Of a stretch of 23,071 nt of DNA, positions 1 through 7,185 are shown one piece after another. Under the pieces are notes generated by a model that saw only the letters and a list, made by a program, of their open reading frames with translations, had not been told where the DNA came from and made no database searches. Numbering within the stretch: position 1 is the stretch's first letter; the number at the start of each line of letters is the position of its first letter. This stretch comes from Pseudomonas graminis (GTDB lineage: Bacteria; Pseudomonadota; Gammaproteobacteria; Pseudomonadales; Pseudomonadaceae). The translations under genes were made by a program, and so were the position numbers. Where the stretch lies: positions 1-23,071 of the forward strand of contig NZ_MTSB01000034.1 of the NCBI RefSeq assembly GCF_002093745.1. Direction: 5' to 3'.

Positions 1-105
1 ACGCGCCCGCCAGTCCGCCTTCGCGAGCAAGCTCGCTCCCACAAGATCAATGCAAGCTTTGAGCGGCAGCACTCGCGAGCAATGCGGATCGCCGCCCCGG
101 TCGCT
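1..105. repeat. Direct repeat copy 1 with REP palindrome
   Basis: This block recurs 178 bases downstream (179-283) with only about five mismatches. It contains a 23-base Pseudomonas REP palindrome at 20-42 with core GCGAGCAAGCTCGC. Its tail at 81-104 is identical to 14075-14098 in the ureD/ureA gap, so this is a dispersed family. The window opens inside the repeat, so it may extend further left. Such elements are mobilised by RAYT transposases, and one is encoded next door. Confidence 0.85.
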
Positions 106-128
106 ACCGCATGATCGACAACGCCCAT

Positions 129-151
129 GTGGGAGTGAGCTTGCTCACGAA
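129..151. repeat. REP palindrome in opposite orientation
   Basis: This 23-base palindrome (core GTGAGCTTGCTCAC) is the reverse complement of the REP at 20-42 apart from two compensating changes in the stem, so pairing is kept. With the flanking REPs at 20-42 and 198-220 it makes an alternating forward-reverse-forward arrangement, as in REPIN clusters. Confidence 0.8.
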
Positions 152-178
152 GAGGCCTGACAAACCACAGGAAATCTG

Positions 179-283
179 ACGCGCCCGCCAGTCCGCCTTC
201 GCGAGCAAGCTCGCTCCCACAAGATCAATGCAAACTTTGAGCGGCAGCACTCGCGACCAATGCGGACCTCCGCCCCGGTCGCT
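179..283. repeat. Direct repeat copy 2 with REP palindrome
   Basis: This is the second copy of the 105-base unit at 1-105, with the REP palindrome at 198-220. Differences from copy 1 include single changes at 234 and 257 and a small cluster near 268-270. It ends about 10 bases from the stop codon of the RAYT gene. The 1-292 stretch holds no supportable gene. Confidence 0.85.
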
Positions 284-292
284 CTCACATTT

Positions 293-751
293 TCAAAGCC
301 AGATAGCGTCCCATAAGGGATAATCACGCACGCTTTTGACAAGGCCGGCGCGAAGAGGGTTGGCAACCACATAACGGGCATAATTCACAAGGCTGTCTTC
401 GGTCCGGATGCTGATGTCGTGGAATCCGCTTTGCCACAACGGCCCACTGCAACCCTTTGTTCTGTTTATGGCGATCGCGCTTTTCGATTTAACGCGCTGT
501 ACAACTCGGGATAAAGATTGACCATTCAACTGCAGCAGCCAGTGAATATGGTCAGGCATGATGACCCAGGCTAGTGAATCAGCCAGTTGCTGCTCCTGGA
601 CTTGCCGAAGTTCATCGACGAGCAGACGCCCCATTCGCCAATCGGAAAAAACAGGATTTCTCTGAAATGTTTTTGCGGTCACCAGATAAGTTCGGCCTGC
701 ACTCGATATTCGCCCCGAGCGCAAACGATGTGACTGTGCCCTCTCGTTCAT
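293..751 (-). CDS. REP-associated tyrosine transposase (RAYT, Y1/IS200-like)
   Basis: This is a single-domain HUH enzyme of about 152 residues. Members of this family cut and join single-stranded REP/REPIN DNA. The HUH metal-binding motif is visible as MPDHIHWLL (His68 and His70 from this start). A conserved C-terminal block, NYARYVVANPLRAGLV, holds two tyrosines, one of which should be the nucleophile. The length fits a compact RAYT. Three possible starts lie close together (GTG at 760, ATG at 757, ATG at 751); I chose 751 because AAGGTG lies at a good distance upstream of it. The gene is beside REP palindromes at 20-42, 129-151 and 198-220, which are probably its substrates, as is usual for RAYT loci. 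All recognisable motifs are present, so it is likely intact. Confidence 0.88.
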   Translation of the reverse strand: MNERAQSHRLRSGRISSAGRTYLVTAKTFQRNPVFSDWRMGRLLVDELRQVQEQQLADSLAWVIMPDHIHWLLQLNGQSLSRVVQRVKSKSAIAINRTKGCSGPLWQSGFHDISIRTEDSLVNYARYVVANPLRAGLVKSVRDYPLWDAIWL

Positions 752-893
752 TCCCATCACCTTGTGGCTGTGCGCTGAGGAACAACTCTACGAAACGGGC
801 GCAATCAATAGGGCTCCAAGGTTTACCTGAGTGTTTCAAATGCTTGGTCGAGCCACCCTCTCACTCCCTCCAGAACGTCACGGAGACTCCCCC

Positions 894-1355
894 ATGCTCA
901 AAAAAGCATTCCTGCTGGCCGCGCTGCTGCTACCCGCCTGCTTCGCCCAAGCCCATGAGTACACGGCAGGACCGCTGCTGATTGGTCATCCGTGGTCGAT
1001 GGCGTTGCCGCCCAATGCACCGACAGTAGCGGCGTATTTCACGGTCGAGAACAAAGGCGACAGCGCCGACCGGCTACTCAGCGTCGACAGCCCTGTCGCC
1101 GGGCAGGCGCAGTTGCACGAGCATGTACACGCCGACGGGCTGATGAAGATGCGGCCTGTTCAGGCGGTCGATATTCCGGCAGGCGGGACAGTGAGTTTTG
1201 CCCCCATGGCCTGGCATGTGATGCTGCTGGACCTCAAGGACCGCTCGACACTGGTCGTCGGCCAACGCTTCCCGATGACCCTGCATTTTGAAAAGGCAGG
1301 AGATGTCGAGGTGCAGGTCGTGGTACAAAAGCAGGCTCCGAAACACCAGCACTGA
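894..1355 (+). CDS. Periplasmic copper chaperone, PCu(A)C family
   Basis: The product is a secreted protein of 153 residues. Residues 1-20 form a signal peptide (Lys-Lys, a Leu/Ala core, then AQA before His21). The mature part carries the family's Cu(I) motif H-X10-M-X21-H-X-M exactly: His75, Met86, His108 and Met110. A His-rich tail (HQH) could add a metal ligand. PCu(A)C proteins bind copper in the periplasm and deliver it, for example to cytochrome oxidase CuA sites. GGAG at 882-885 lies 8 bases before this ATG, which is why I prefer it over the GTG at 831 that would bury the signal peptide. The DUF2946 gene starts 13 bases downstream, so this is probably the first gene of a copper operon. 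No promoter or copper operator was recognised upstream. Confidence 0.9.
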   Translation: MLKKAFLLAALLLPACFAQAHEYTAGPLLIGHPWSMALPPNAPTVAAYFTVENKGDSADRLLSVDSPVAGQAQLHEHVHADGLMKMRPVQAVDIPAGGTVSFAPMAWHVMLLDLKDRSTLVVGQRFPMTLHFEKAGDVEVQVVVQKQAPKHQH

Positions 1356-1368
1356 GTAGCTTTCCCGA

Positions 1369-1803
1369 TTGAGCGCCACCTGCCGCCGCGACCGTTCAAC
1401 CGTCCCCCGTAGCCATCGGGGTGCATGGCTGAGCCTGTTCGCCATGTTGATGATCTTTATCGGCCCGCTGGTTTCCCAGTCGATGCCGATGGATCAGCAC
1501 GCCGGCATGTCAATGTCCATGCCCGCGACGATGGACATGTCGGCCGACGCTCATGCCCATCATGGCAGCGAGCACACCATGCCTGCCGAGGCCGGCATGA
1601 GCGATCACGCGCTGTGGGCCAAGTGTGGCTATTGCACGCTGCTGTTCAGTTGCCCGGCGCTGCTCAATGTACTTGAGCTGGTGGCCGCCAGCCCTCCCGT
1701 ACCCAGCGACTTTTTCGCGCCGTCCCGCCTGCAGGGCCATGCACGCCGGGCGATTTTCCCCAACGCCCGAAGCCGGGCGCCGCCAACGCTTATCACGGCA
1801 TAA
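1369..1803 (+). CDS. DUF2946 Met/His-rich membrane-associated protein
   Basis: This protein of 144 residues has an N-terminal hydrophobic segment (about 20-36), a Met- and His-rich stretch (about 40-80), and the CGYC motif (86-89) followed by a second hydrophobic segment (about 90-107). That layout matches DUF2946, a family of unknown biochemistry often found beside copper genes. The Met/His segment is suited to binding copper in the periplasm; this is inference. The start is TTG at 1369. No GTG or ATG start lies in frame upstream of the membrane segment, and the first ATG would cut into it. No strong Shine-Dalgarno is visible, so translation may be coupled to the gene 13 bases upstream. Confidence 0.75.
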   Translation: MSATCRRDRSTVPRSHRGAWLSLFAMLMIFIGPLVSQSMPMDQHAGMSMSMPATMDMSADAHAHHGSEHTMPAEAGMSDHALWAKCGYCTLLFSCPALLNVLELVAASPPVPSDFFAPSRLQGHARRAIFPNARSRAPPTLITA

Positions 1804-1823
1804 CCGGAAAAAAAAGATTCCAC

Positions 1824-1854
1824 CCTCGCGCGCGGCCCAAGGCTGCGCGCGAGG
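1824..1854 (+). promoter_or_regulatory. Intra-operon G+C hairpin
   Basis: A perfect 10-bp stem (CCTCGCGCGC at 1824-1833 pairing with 1845-1854) encloses an 11-base loop. It lies between the DUF2946 stop and the ribosome-binding site of the PepSY gene. No run of T follows it, so it is more likely an mRNA stability or processing element, or a partial attenuator, than a classical terminator. Confidence 0.55.
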
Positions 1855-1888
1855 TGTGCTGTGTTATCCCTATTGGGGAGCGTTAATC

Positions 1889-3262
1889 GTGTCCAAACCT
1901 GATGTTTCGTTTTATAACCTGGCCTGGCGATGGCATTTCTACGCCGGGCTGTTTGTCGCGCCGTTCATGATCCTGCTGTCGCTGACCGGGATCATTTATC
2001 TGTTCAAGCCACAACTGGACAACCTGATGTACAGCGACCTGCTGTACGTGTCGCCGACTGAGCAGCGTCTTACTGCCGATGAGTTGCAACAACGAGTGGC
2101 GAGTACTTATCCACAGGCCACCCTCGGCAAGTTTTTCCCTCCGACCAGTACGGAAGGCAGCGCTCAGTTTGTGATCAACGAACAGGGCCGTGACGTGAAT
2201 GTGTTTGTCGATCCGTACCGCGGCATCATTCTTGGCACTCAGGACGCCAAAGACAACCTGCAGGCCATTGCTCGCGCGCTGCATGGCGAATTGATGATCG
2301 GCACGCCAGGCGACCGGCTTATAGAGCTCGCGGCGGGTTGGGGCATTGTGCTGGTGGTCTCCGGCCTCTACCTGTGGTGGCCACGCGGTCGATCAGCGGC
2401 CGGCGTGTTCTGGCCGCGCCTGACGGCCAAAGGTCGCGTGTTGTGGCGAGACCTGCACGCGGTTACCGGTTTCTGGGGGGCGTTGCTGTTGCTGTTCATG
2501 CTGTTGAGCGGCATGACCTGGACCGGTATGTGGGGCAAGCAATATGCCGCGGTGTGGAACACCTTTCCGGCGGCGATGTGGAAGGATGTGCCTAAATCCG
2601 ACAAGCAGGCCGGAGACCTGAACACTGCCAGCGTGCAGACCGTACCTTGGGCGATGGAAAACACGCCGATGCCGGTTTCAGGCGGTGATCACGCCGAACA
2701 CATGGGCCATATGCACATGTCCAGCGCCCCGGCAGCGCCAAAAGTGTCCTTGCAACAGGTGGTCGATATCGCACGGGCGAGAGACATCGTGCCGGGCTAC
2801 AGCATCACTCAGCCAAAGACGGCCGACGGTGTATTCACAGTGTCGGTGTTCGCTGACGACCCGCGTGACGACGCAACGCTGCATATCGATCAGTACACCG
2901 GCAAGGTGCTGGCCGACGTGCGCTATGTCGATTACAGCGCAGTGTCCAAGGCCACCGAGCTGGGCGTGATGTTGCATGAAGGCAAGTTTTTTGGCTGGGT
3001 CAATCAGTTGCTGATCCTGCTGGTGTGCCTGATGGTGCTGCTCAGTTCGGTCAGCGGGCTGGTGATCTGGTGGAAGCGCCGACCGCAGAGCGGGCTGGGT
3101 GTACCGCCGCTGCGCCATGACCTGCCACGCTGGAAAATGGCAACAGGGGTGATGATTGCACTCGGCGTCTTGTTCCCTCTGGTGGGCATTTCGATGCTGA
3201 TTGTCTGGGTGCTTGATCGAATAGTGCTTTCGCGCTTTGCCAAACGCGCGACAACAGCTTAG
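1889..3262 (+). CDS. PepSY-associated TM-helix membrane protein (PiuB-like)
   Basis: The product is an inner-membrane protein of 457 residues. It has a first TM helix at about 18-40 after the typical WRWHFYAG start, further TM segments ending in SGLYLWWPR and SGLVIWWKRR, a long periplasmic loop, and a C-terminal TM pair. Conserved His residues flank the membrane segments (LHAVTGFW, LHEGKFFG), as in the PepSY_TM family. These proteins are tied to metal or siderophore handling. A loop segment near residue 270 (HAEHMGHMHM) could bind copper, and its location after PCu(A)C and DUF2946 supports a copper role. GTG at 1889 is chosen because GGGGAG lies 8 bases upstream and the protein then begins as the family does. 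The exact transport or redox activity is unknown. Confidence 0.82.
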   Translation: MSKPDVSFYNLAWRWHFYAGLFVAPFMILLSLTGIIYLFKPQLDNLMYSDLLYVSPTEQRLTADELQQRVASTYPQATLGKFFPPTSTEGSAQFVINEQGRDVNVFVDPYRGIILGTQDAKDNLQAIARALHGELMIGTPGDRLIELAAGWGIVLVVSGLYLWWPRGRSAAGVFWPRLTAKGRVLWRDLHAVTGFWGALLLLFMLLSGMTWTGMWGKQYAAVWNTFPAAMWKDVPKSDKQAGDLNTASVQTVPWAMENTPMPVSGGDHAEHMGHMHMSSAPAAPKVSLQQVVDIARARDIVPGYSITQPKTADGVFTVSVFADDPRDDATLHIDQYTGKVLADVRYVDYSAVSKATELGVMLHEGKFFGWVNQLLILLVCLMVLLSSVSGLVIWWKRRPQSGLGVPPLRHDLPRWKMATGVMIALGVLFPLVGISMLIVWVLDRIVLSRFAKRATTA

Positions 3263-3276
3263 ATTGCACGCTGCGG

Positions 3277-3334
3277 GGCCTGAAACCATTGAGTGGCGTT
3301 GTGATGAATTCCTCCTCATACCCGGTTTCAGGCC
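3277..3334. repeat. Inverted repeat after the copper cluster
   Basis: GGCCTGAAACC (3277-3287) is the exact inverse of 3324-3334, with 36 bases between them. It begins 15 bases after the PepSY stop. The long loop and absent T-tract make it a poor intrinsic terminator, but it may mark the transcript end. The rest of 3263-3517 shows nothing recognisable. Confidence 0.4.
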
Positions 3335-3517
3335 TCGCCCCTTCCCTTGTCGCCCGACCTGCCGGCTCGTCGCCCCTTCCTACTGAACGCATGGCCATTG
3401 CCACGCGCATCAGGCAATGCTGCCCGACAGCCATACGCCGCCATCCCTGACTAGATGCAATGAACCGCCTGGCGACAGCCTGGAGCGGATCATTTTTCAT
3501 CGAGACGAAATGGCGCC

Positions 3518-6500
3518 ATGAACGCAACGTTAGACACCTCCCCGCAACCTGCTCGACCTATACCTGACAGCAGCACCTACCCGCCGACCCTGAGTGACAC
3601 CGTACGTGAGCTGACGCATGAGCTGCTGCGCACGGTAAAACCCGAGCTGGACGTTCAGGCCACCTGGCTGGCCTACCGTGACAGCACGTTGCCGCCCGAT
3701 GCAGAAGACAGCGTGTACAGCGCACCGCTGATCGCCAGCCTGATCGAGCATTTCACCGGCAGGCTGAGCTGGAACGACAATGAGGTGCAAGGTTTTTACC
3801 CAACGCCGTCGCCCTCCGCGCAGACGATCGTCATCAACCCCCTGCCCCGCACGGCCATCCTCACACTGTTTGCTGAGGTCAACGAACAACTGGAGCAACG
3901 TTATACCCGCGAGCTGGCAGATTACTGGGGCGCGGCACTGCAAGACGGTAAGACCCGAAGCAGCGAATTTCTCGCTGAACGGGTTCATTGCCTGAAATCA
4001 GAATGTGAAATACGCGTTGCCCTGGGAGAAATGACCACCCGCCACTTCACGATGCTCTCGGCAGCACTGAAGCCGTGCGCTGCAGGCGCTGTAGACGAGT
4101 TCCAGCCACACAGTATTTATGGCGTGTCGGCAAGCCTCGATGGCCGTGAGCCGATTGCGCTGTCCGGGGCTTTTGCCATCACCCGCACACTTCGCACGCT
4201 GCCTTTGGAGGTGCATGAAGACGTGCAGGAAGACGTTTTGCTGTTCACCCTTAATAACGGGCTGGAAGCGTTCACGTCCTTCAAGCAGATGAACGATACC
4301 CTGGTACAGCGAGGGACCGACCCCGGGTACAGACAGCAACTTCGCGCCGAACTCGCGCCGGCAGAACCAACGCAGGCCGTCAGCGCACTGCAATGGCATT
4401 ACACGGCATTGGGCGGTCACTTCCTGAGCCTGTTACTGACGCGCCAGATCATCAAGCAAAAATCCCTGTTTGCCCAAGCGGCACAACTTGCCCGGGCCGG
4501 GCAGATGGACGCCGATGCGTTCGAGCAGTTGAATTTACGTCTGCTGGCACCCGGGCTTCATTTCAACAACCAGCAGCATCTGCATCAGCTTGATGCCGAC
4601 CTGATATACACCCACATGCCCGACTGGTGGAAAAGCATGGGGCAAGCGCAGCGCGAAGCGTGGCTTGAGCAGGCACGGCGTCTGGGTGAGGCGGTGGTAA
4701 AGATTCAACATTCCGGCAAGGATTACTTTAACCAGCCTGGCAACGACAGCCGCCGTTACCTGACGCACTACATCGACCATCAATTGAGTCAAGCGCTGAA
4801 ACAAGCCGCAATAAGGCTTGAACCCGAGCAGATAGTCGTCACCCTGACGTACAGGGTGCGCTCCTGGACAATCGAAATTCCCGGGACACCTGAGGTGCCG
4901 GACAAAAACACCACGAGAATGTCGCTTGCGCAACTGGTGCGTAACCCGACTCATCGGGCCAGAGTCAGGGATGCAGTGCAGATCGACGTCGTTGACGAGA
5001 CCGGGGCCGCGCTCACCCGGCTGGACACGCGCGCCATCAAGGAGCTGGTCGAGACGATCAACAGTCCCGAACACCTCACCGAGTACCTCGACGTCAATCT
5101 GAAATCATCGACCTACGCCCATCAGCTCAAGCAGTCTCAAAAAAACGTGCTGGAGGCTCAGATGAAAATGGCCTTGCTGGAGATTGATCAGCAAGCCTTC
5201 CCGCTGACGGGTTCCAGCTGGATCAAGGCGGTGCTGAATGCACCCTCGCCGGACAAACGCAGCACGGTCAACGGCGAACGAATCGAAGTCAGGTTTTTCA
5301 GCGTCAACCAGCTCAAGATGACCAATGTCATGTTGATCGCGCCGCAGGACCGGTTCGACAAAGGCCCGCTGGTGCTATGCACCCTCGACGCGCCTGACGG
5401 CGTGGTCTTCCGCTGGTTCAACAGCATGTTTCATCTCAACACCCGCTTTCTGGAAGAAACATCATTCCAGCGTTACCTGATCCAGCAGATTCCGGTGTCG
5501 CGGCGTCTGGAGACGCTGCATGCCATGAACTACGAGAAACAGGCCAGACACTGGCGTGTGCCCGATATCTTCACCCGCCTTTCTCCGATTCCGATTCCTG
5601 ACAAACTGCTGCGCCCGGTGGTCTTTATCCCGCAGAGTAAAGACTTCTACGAGGAAAACCACGAGGCCAAAATCAACCTCCTGATCCAGGAGATCAAGCA
5701 ACGGATGGGGCTGACGCCGGGAGCGGGACAATCCGGAAGTTTCGACATCGTCGCCAGCATCGCCCTTCTGTTTCTGCCCACCCCCATCATGATTCCTATT
5801 GCCTTGGGGCTGGGCTTGCTCAAAACATGGAGCGCTTTTTCGAAAATCCAGGACAACGATCTCGAAGGCGCTGCCGAGGAGTTTCTGAGCGCTATAGGTT
5901 ACCTGTCCACCGCCGCCATCGGGCGCGCAGGGGCATACCTCAAACCGGCGATGCACCTGGCAGCGAAGGTCAGACGTCCGCATCTGATACGCAGGGTGGG
6001 CCGAGACGGGCAAGTGCAGATCGGCTACCTGATGTCTCACCTGCGCGCCCCGAGATTCGCAGACTCAGGCGTAACGGTCGCGCTGGATTCCAAAGACTTT
6101 CTGGCCATTGAGCTGGGTACAGAGCGGTGTTACGTAAGCCGCCGTGCAAACATGTTCGGCCATTCACGTCTTTATCGTCCTCATCCCACCGACGCAGCAC
6201 TGCTTGTGCATAAACAGGAATACGTCTTGCGCAGCACAAGTGGCGCCTGGAAAGCCGTTGGCAACGAAATCCCGCGCATCAGCCAACTTGTCATTCGCCA
6301 GGCCAGATCACGATTAAGCCAGTTGCTGACTGATTGGCCAGCCTCTTTTGAGGAAGCCAGCGCCGCAGAGCGATTACAGTTCGAGACGGACTACATGGCC
6401 TTGAGCAAGGCATCCAATGCCGAGGGCTTGCCCGCGATCACATCGTACGCAGAAGGCGGCTCGGGCGAGATCAACCCGCTGCTGAGGGCCGGCGTGCGCA

Positions 6501-6940
6501 ATGCCAGAACGCGCAGTTTTCTTAGTCAGTTTTACCGTCTGAAGGAATGGCACGGCGACGCTTTCCGCGCCACGTATGTAACCAGCGAGGGGCTGGCATG
6601 TCTTGAGCGAGAGACTGGTGCCGTGTTTGTGGATAACGGTGTGCAATCAGCATCCGTGTCGCGAGCCAATGCCGTCAGATGGAGCCAGGACGGTTTTGTG
6701 ACCCATAACGCCAACGCTGATAACCATCCGGTGTTTTTCATCTTTGCGCCGTCAGTGCCCAAAAAGAACATGTTCACGGGTTTTCTGGGTGATCACGTCG
6801 CGGTCCCCCCTGGCACGCTCTTGCAACTAAGGGCAACGAACAAGATAAACGGCCAGCTGTACGCCTATTTCGACATTCCGGAACAGCTTGTAGACCAGAC
6901 CTATGATCTGTATTCCGGCGAAAAAGAATGGTGGGTGTAA
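3518..6940 (+). CDS. Large DUF6543/dermonecrotic-toxin-like protein with ART-like C-terminus
   Basis: This is a 1140-residue protein without a signal peptide. The N-terminal two thirds resemble the large Pseudomonas proteins annotated with a 'dermonecrotic toxin' (DUF6543) domain, including a YWGAALQDGKTRSSEFL-type motif near residue 150. A hydrophobic segment follows at about 743-770, with a weaker one at about 788-807; these could insert into membranes. The last 165 residues look like a mono-ADP-ribosyltransferase fold: GSGEINPLLR (Arg990), FRATY (Arg1017), an S-x-S pair (Ser1044, Ser1046), and VPPGT (1096-1100). Where an ExE motif is expected the sequence has Gly1091-Asp1092-His1093, so catalysis is doubtful. 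The start is ATG with only a weak GAG upstream. No immunity or chaperone gene lies alongside, and a terminator follows after 22 bases, so it is a lone gene. How it is secreted is unknown. Confidence 0.7.
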   Translation: MNATLDTSPQPARPIPDSSTYPPTLSDTVRELTHELLRTVKPELDVQATWLAYRDSTLPPDAEDSVYSAPLIASLIEHFTGRLSWNDNEVQGFYPTPSPSAQTIVINPLPRTAILTLFAEVNEQLEQRYTRELADYWGAALQDGKTRSSEFLAERVHCLKSECEIRVALGEMTTRHFTMLSAALKPCAAGAVDEFQPHSIYGVSASLDGREPIALSGAFAITRTLRTLPLEVHEDVQEDVLLFTLNNGLEAFTSFKQMNDTLVQRGTDPGYRQQLRAELAPAEPTQAVSALQWHYTALGGHFLSLLLTRQIIKQKSLFAQAAQLARAGQMDADAFEQLNLRLLAPGLHFNNQQHLHQLDADLIYTHMPDWWKSMGQAQREAWLEQARRLGEAVVKIQHSGKDYFNQPGNDSRRYLTHYIDHQLSQALKQAAIRLEPEQIVVTLTYRVRSWTIEIPGTPEVPDKNTTRMSLAQLVRNPTHRARVRDAVQIDVVDETGAALTRLDTRAIKELVETINSPEHLTEYLDVNLKSSTYAHQLKQSQKNVLEAQMKMALLEIDQQAFPLTGSSWIKAVLNAPSPDKRSTVNGERIEVRFFSVNQLKMTNVMLIAPQDRFDKGPLVLCTLDAPDGVVFRWFNSMFHLNTRFLEETSFQRYLIQQIPVSRRLETLHAMNYEKQARHWRVPDIFTRLSPIPIPDKLLRPVVFIPQSKDFYEENHEAKINLLIQEIKQRMGLTPGAGQSGSFDIVASIALLFLPTPIMIPIALGLGLLKTWSAFSKIQDNDLEGAAEEFLSAIGYLSTAAIGRAGAYLKPAMHLAAKVRRPHLIRRVGRDGQVQIGYLMSHLRAPRFADSGVTVALDSKDFLAIELGTERCYVSRRANMFGHSRLYRPHPTDAALLVHKQEYVLRSTSGAWKAVGNEIPRISQLVIRQARSRLSQLLTDWPASFEEASAAERLQFETDYMALSKASNAEGLPAITSYAEGGSGEINPLLRAGVRNARTRSFLSQFYRLKEWHGDAFRATYVTSEGLACLERETGAVFVDNGVQSASVSRANAVRWSQDGFVTHNANADNHPVFFIFAPSVPKKNMFTGFLGDHVAVPPGTLLQLRATNKINGQLYAYFDIPEQLVDQTYDLYSGEKEWWV

Positions 6941-6962
6941 TTCACTCGAGCGACTGACGGAG

Positions 6963-6985
6963 AGCCAGTGAAAAAACTGGCTTTT
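6963..6985 (+). terminator. Intrinsic terminator after the toxin-like gene
   Basis: AGCCAGT (6963-6969) pairs with ACTGGCT (6976-6982) around an A-rich 6-base loop and runs into TTTT. It lies 22 bases after the stop and just before the urt regulatory region, so it should insulate urtA from upstream transcription. Confidence 0.75.
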
Positions 6986-6991
6986 GGCAAT

Positions 6992-7049
6992 CGCACCACG
7001 ATAACGCACGTGATGGCCGTCCTGCCGAGCGGTGTTCCACGCTGGTGCG
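6992..7049 (+). promoter_or_regulatory. Two NtrC-like enhancer sites upstream of urtA
   Basis: Compared with the NtrC consensus TGCACCA-N3-TGGTGCA, the site at 7033-7049 (TGTTCCA-CGC-TGGTGCG) matches 11 of 14 specified bases and the site at 6992-7008 (CGCACCA-CGA-TAACGCA) matches 10. They are 41 bases apart, about four helical turns. Their centres are about 86 and 127 bases upstream of the predicted start of transcription, the usual distance for enhancers of sigma-54 promoters. Assignment is by consensus only. Confidence 0.6.
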
Positions 7050-7100
7050 CATCCCCTTTTCCAGGCGACAGATTCGTTCCATTTTGCGACGTCTGCGCTT

Positions 7101-7116
7101 TGGCCCAGCATTTGCT
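7101..7116 (+). promoter_or_regulatory. Sigma-54 promoter of the urt operon
   Basis: TGGCCCAGCATTTGCT fits the sigma-54 consensus TGGCACG-N4-TTGCA with exact spacing and keeps the essential GG and GC. Transcription would begin near 7127, leaving a leader of about 59 bases before urtA. With the upstream NtrC-like sites it predicts induction when nitrogen is scarce, as expected for urea uptake. Confidence 0.72.
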
Positions 7117-7185
7117 AAAGCTTGCTGTACGCAACGTACCCACCACCCGACACGATCTCAAAAACCATACGAACGGAGTCCACCA

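Noticed and set aside
818..830. AGGTTTACCT palindrome as a copper-responsive (CueR-like) operator
   Set aside because: The arms are only four bases and no matching promoter spacing is seen around it.
831..893. GTG start for the copper chaperone
   Set aside because: It would place 21 residues ahead of the signal peptide, and a good GGAG serves the ATG at 894.
3277..3334. Classical intrinsic terminator after the PepSY gene
   Set aside because: The arms are good but the loop is 36 bases and there is no T-tract, so it is kept only as an inverted repeat.
3263..3517. hrp box for type III control of the toxin-like gene
   Set aside because: No GGAACC followed at 15-16 bases by CCAC is present. The toxin N-terminus also has Asp at position 6, unlike typical P. 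syringae effectors.
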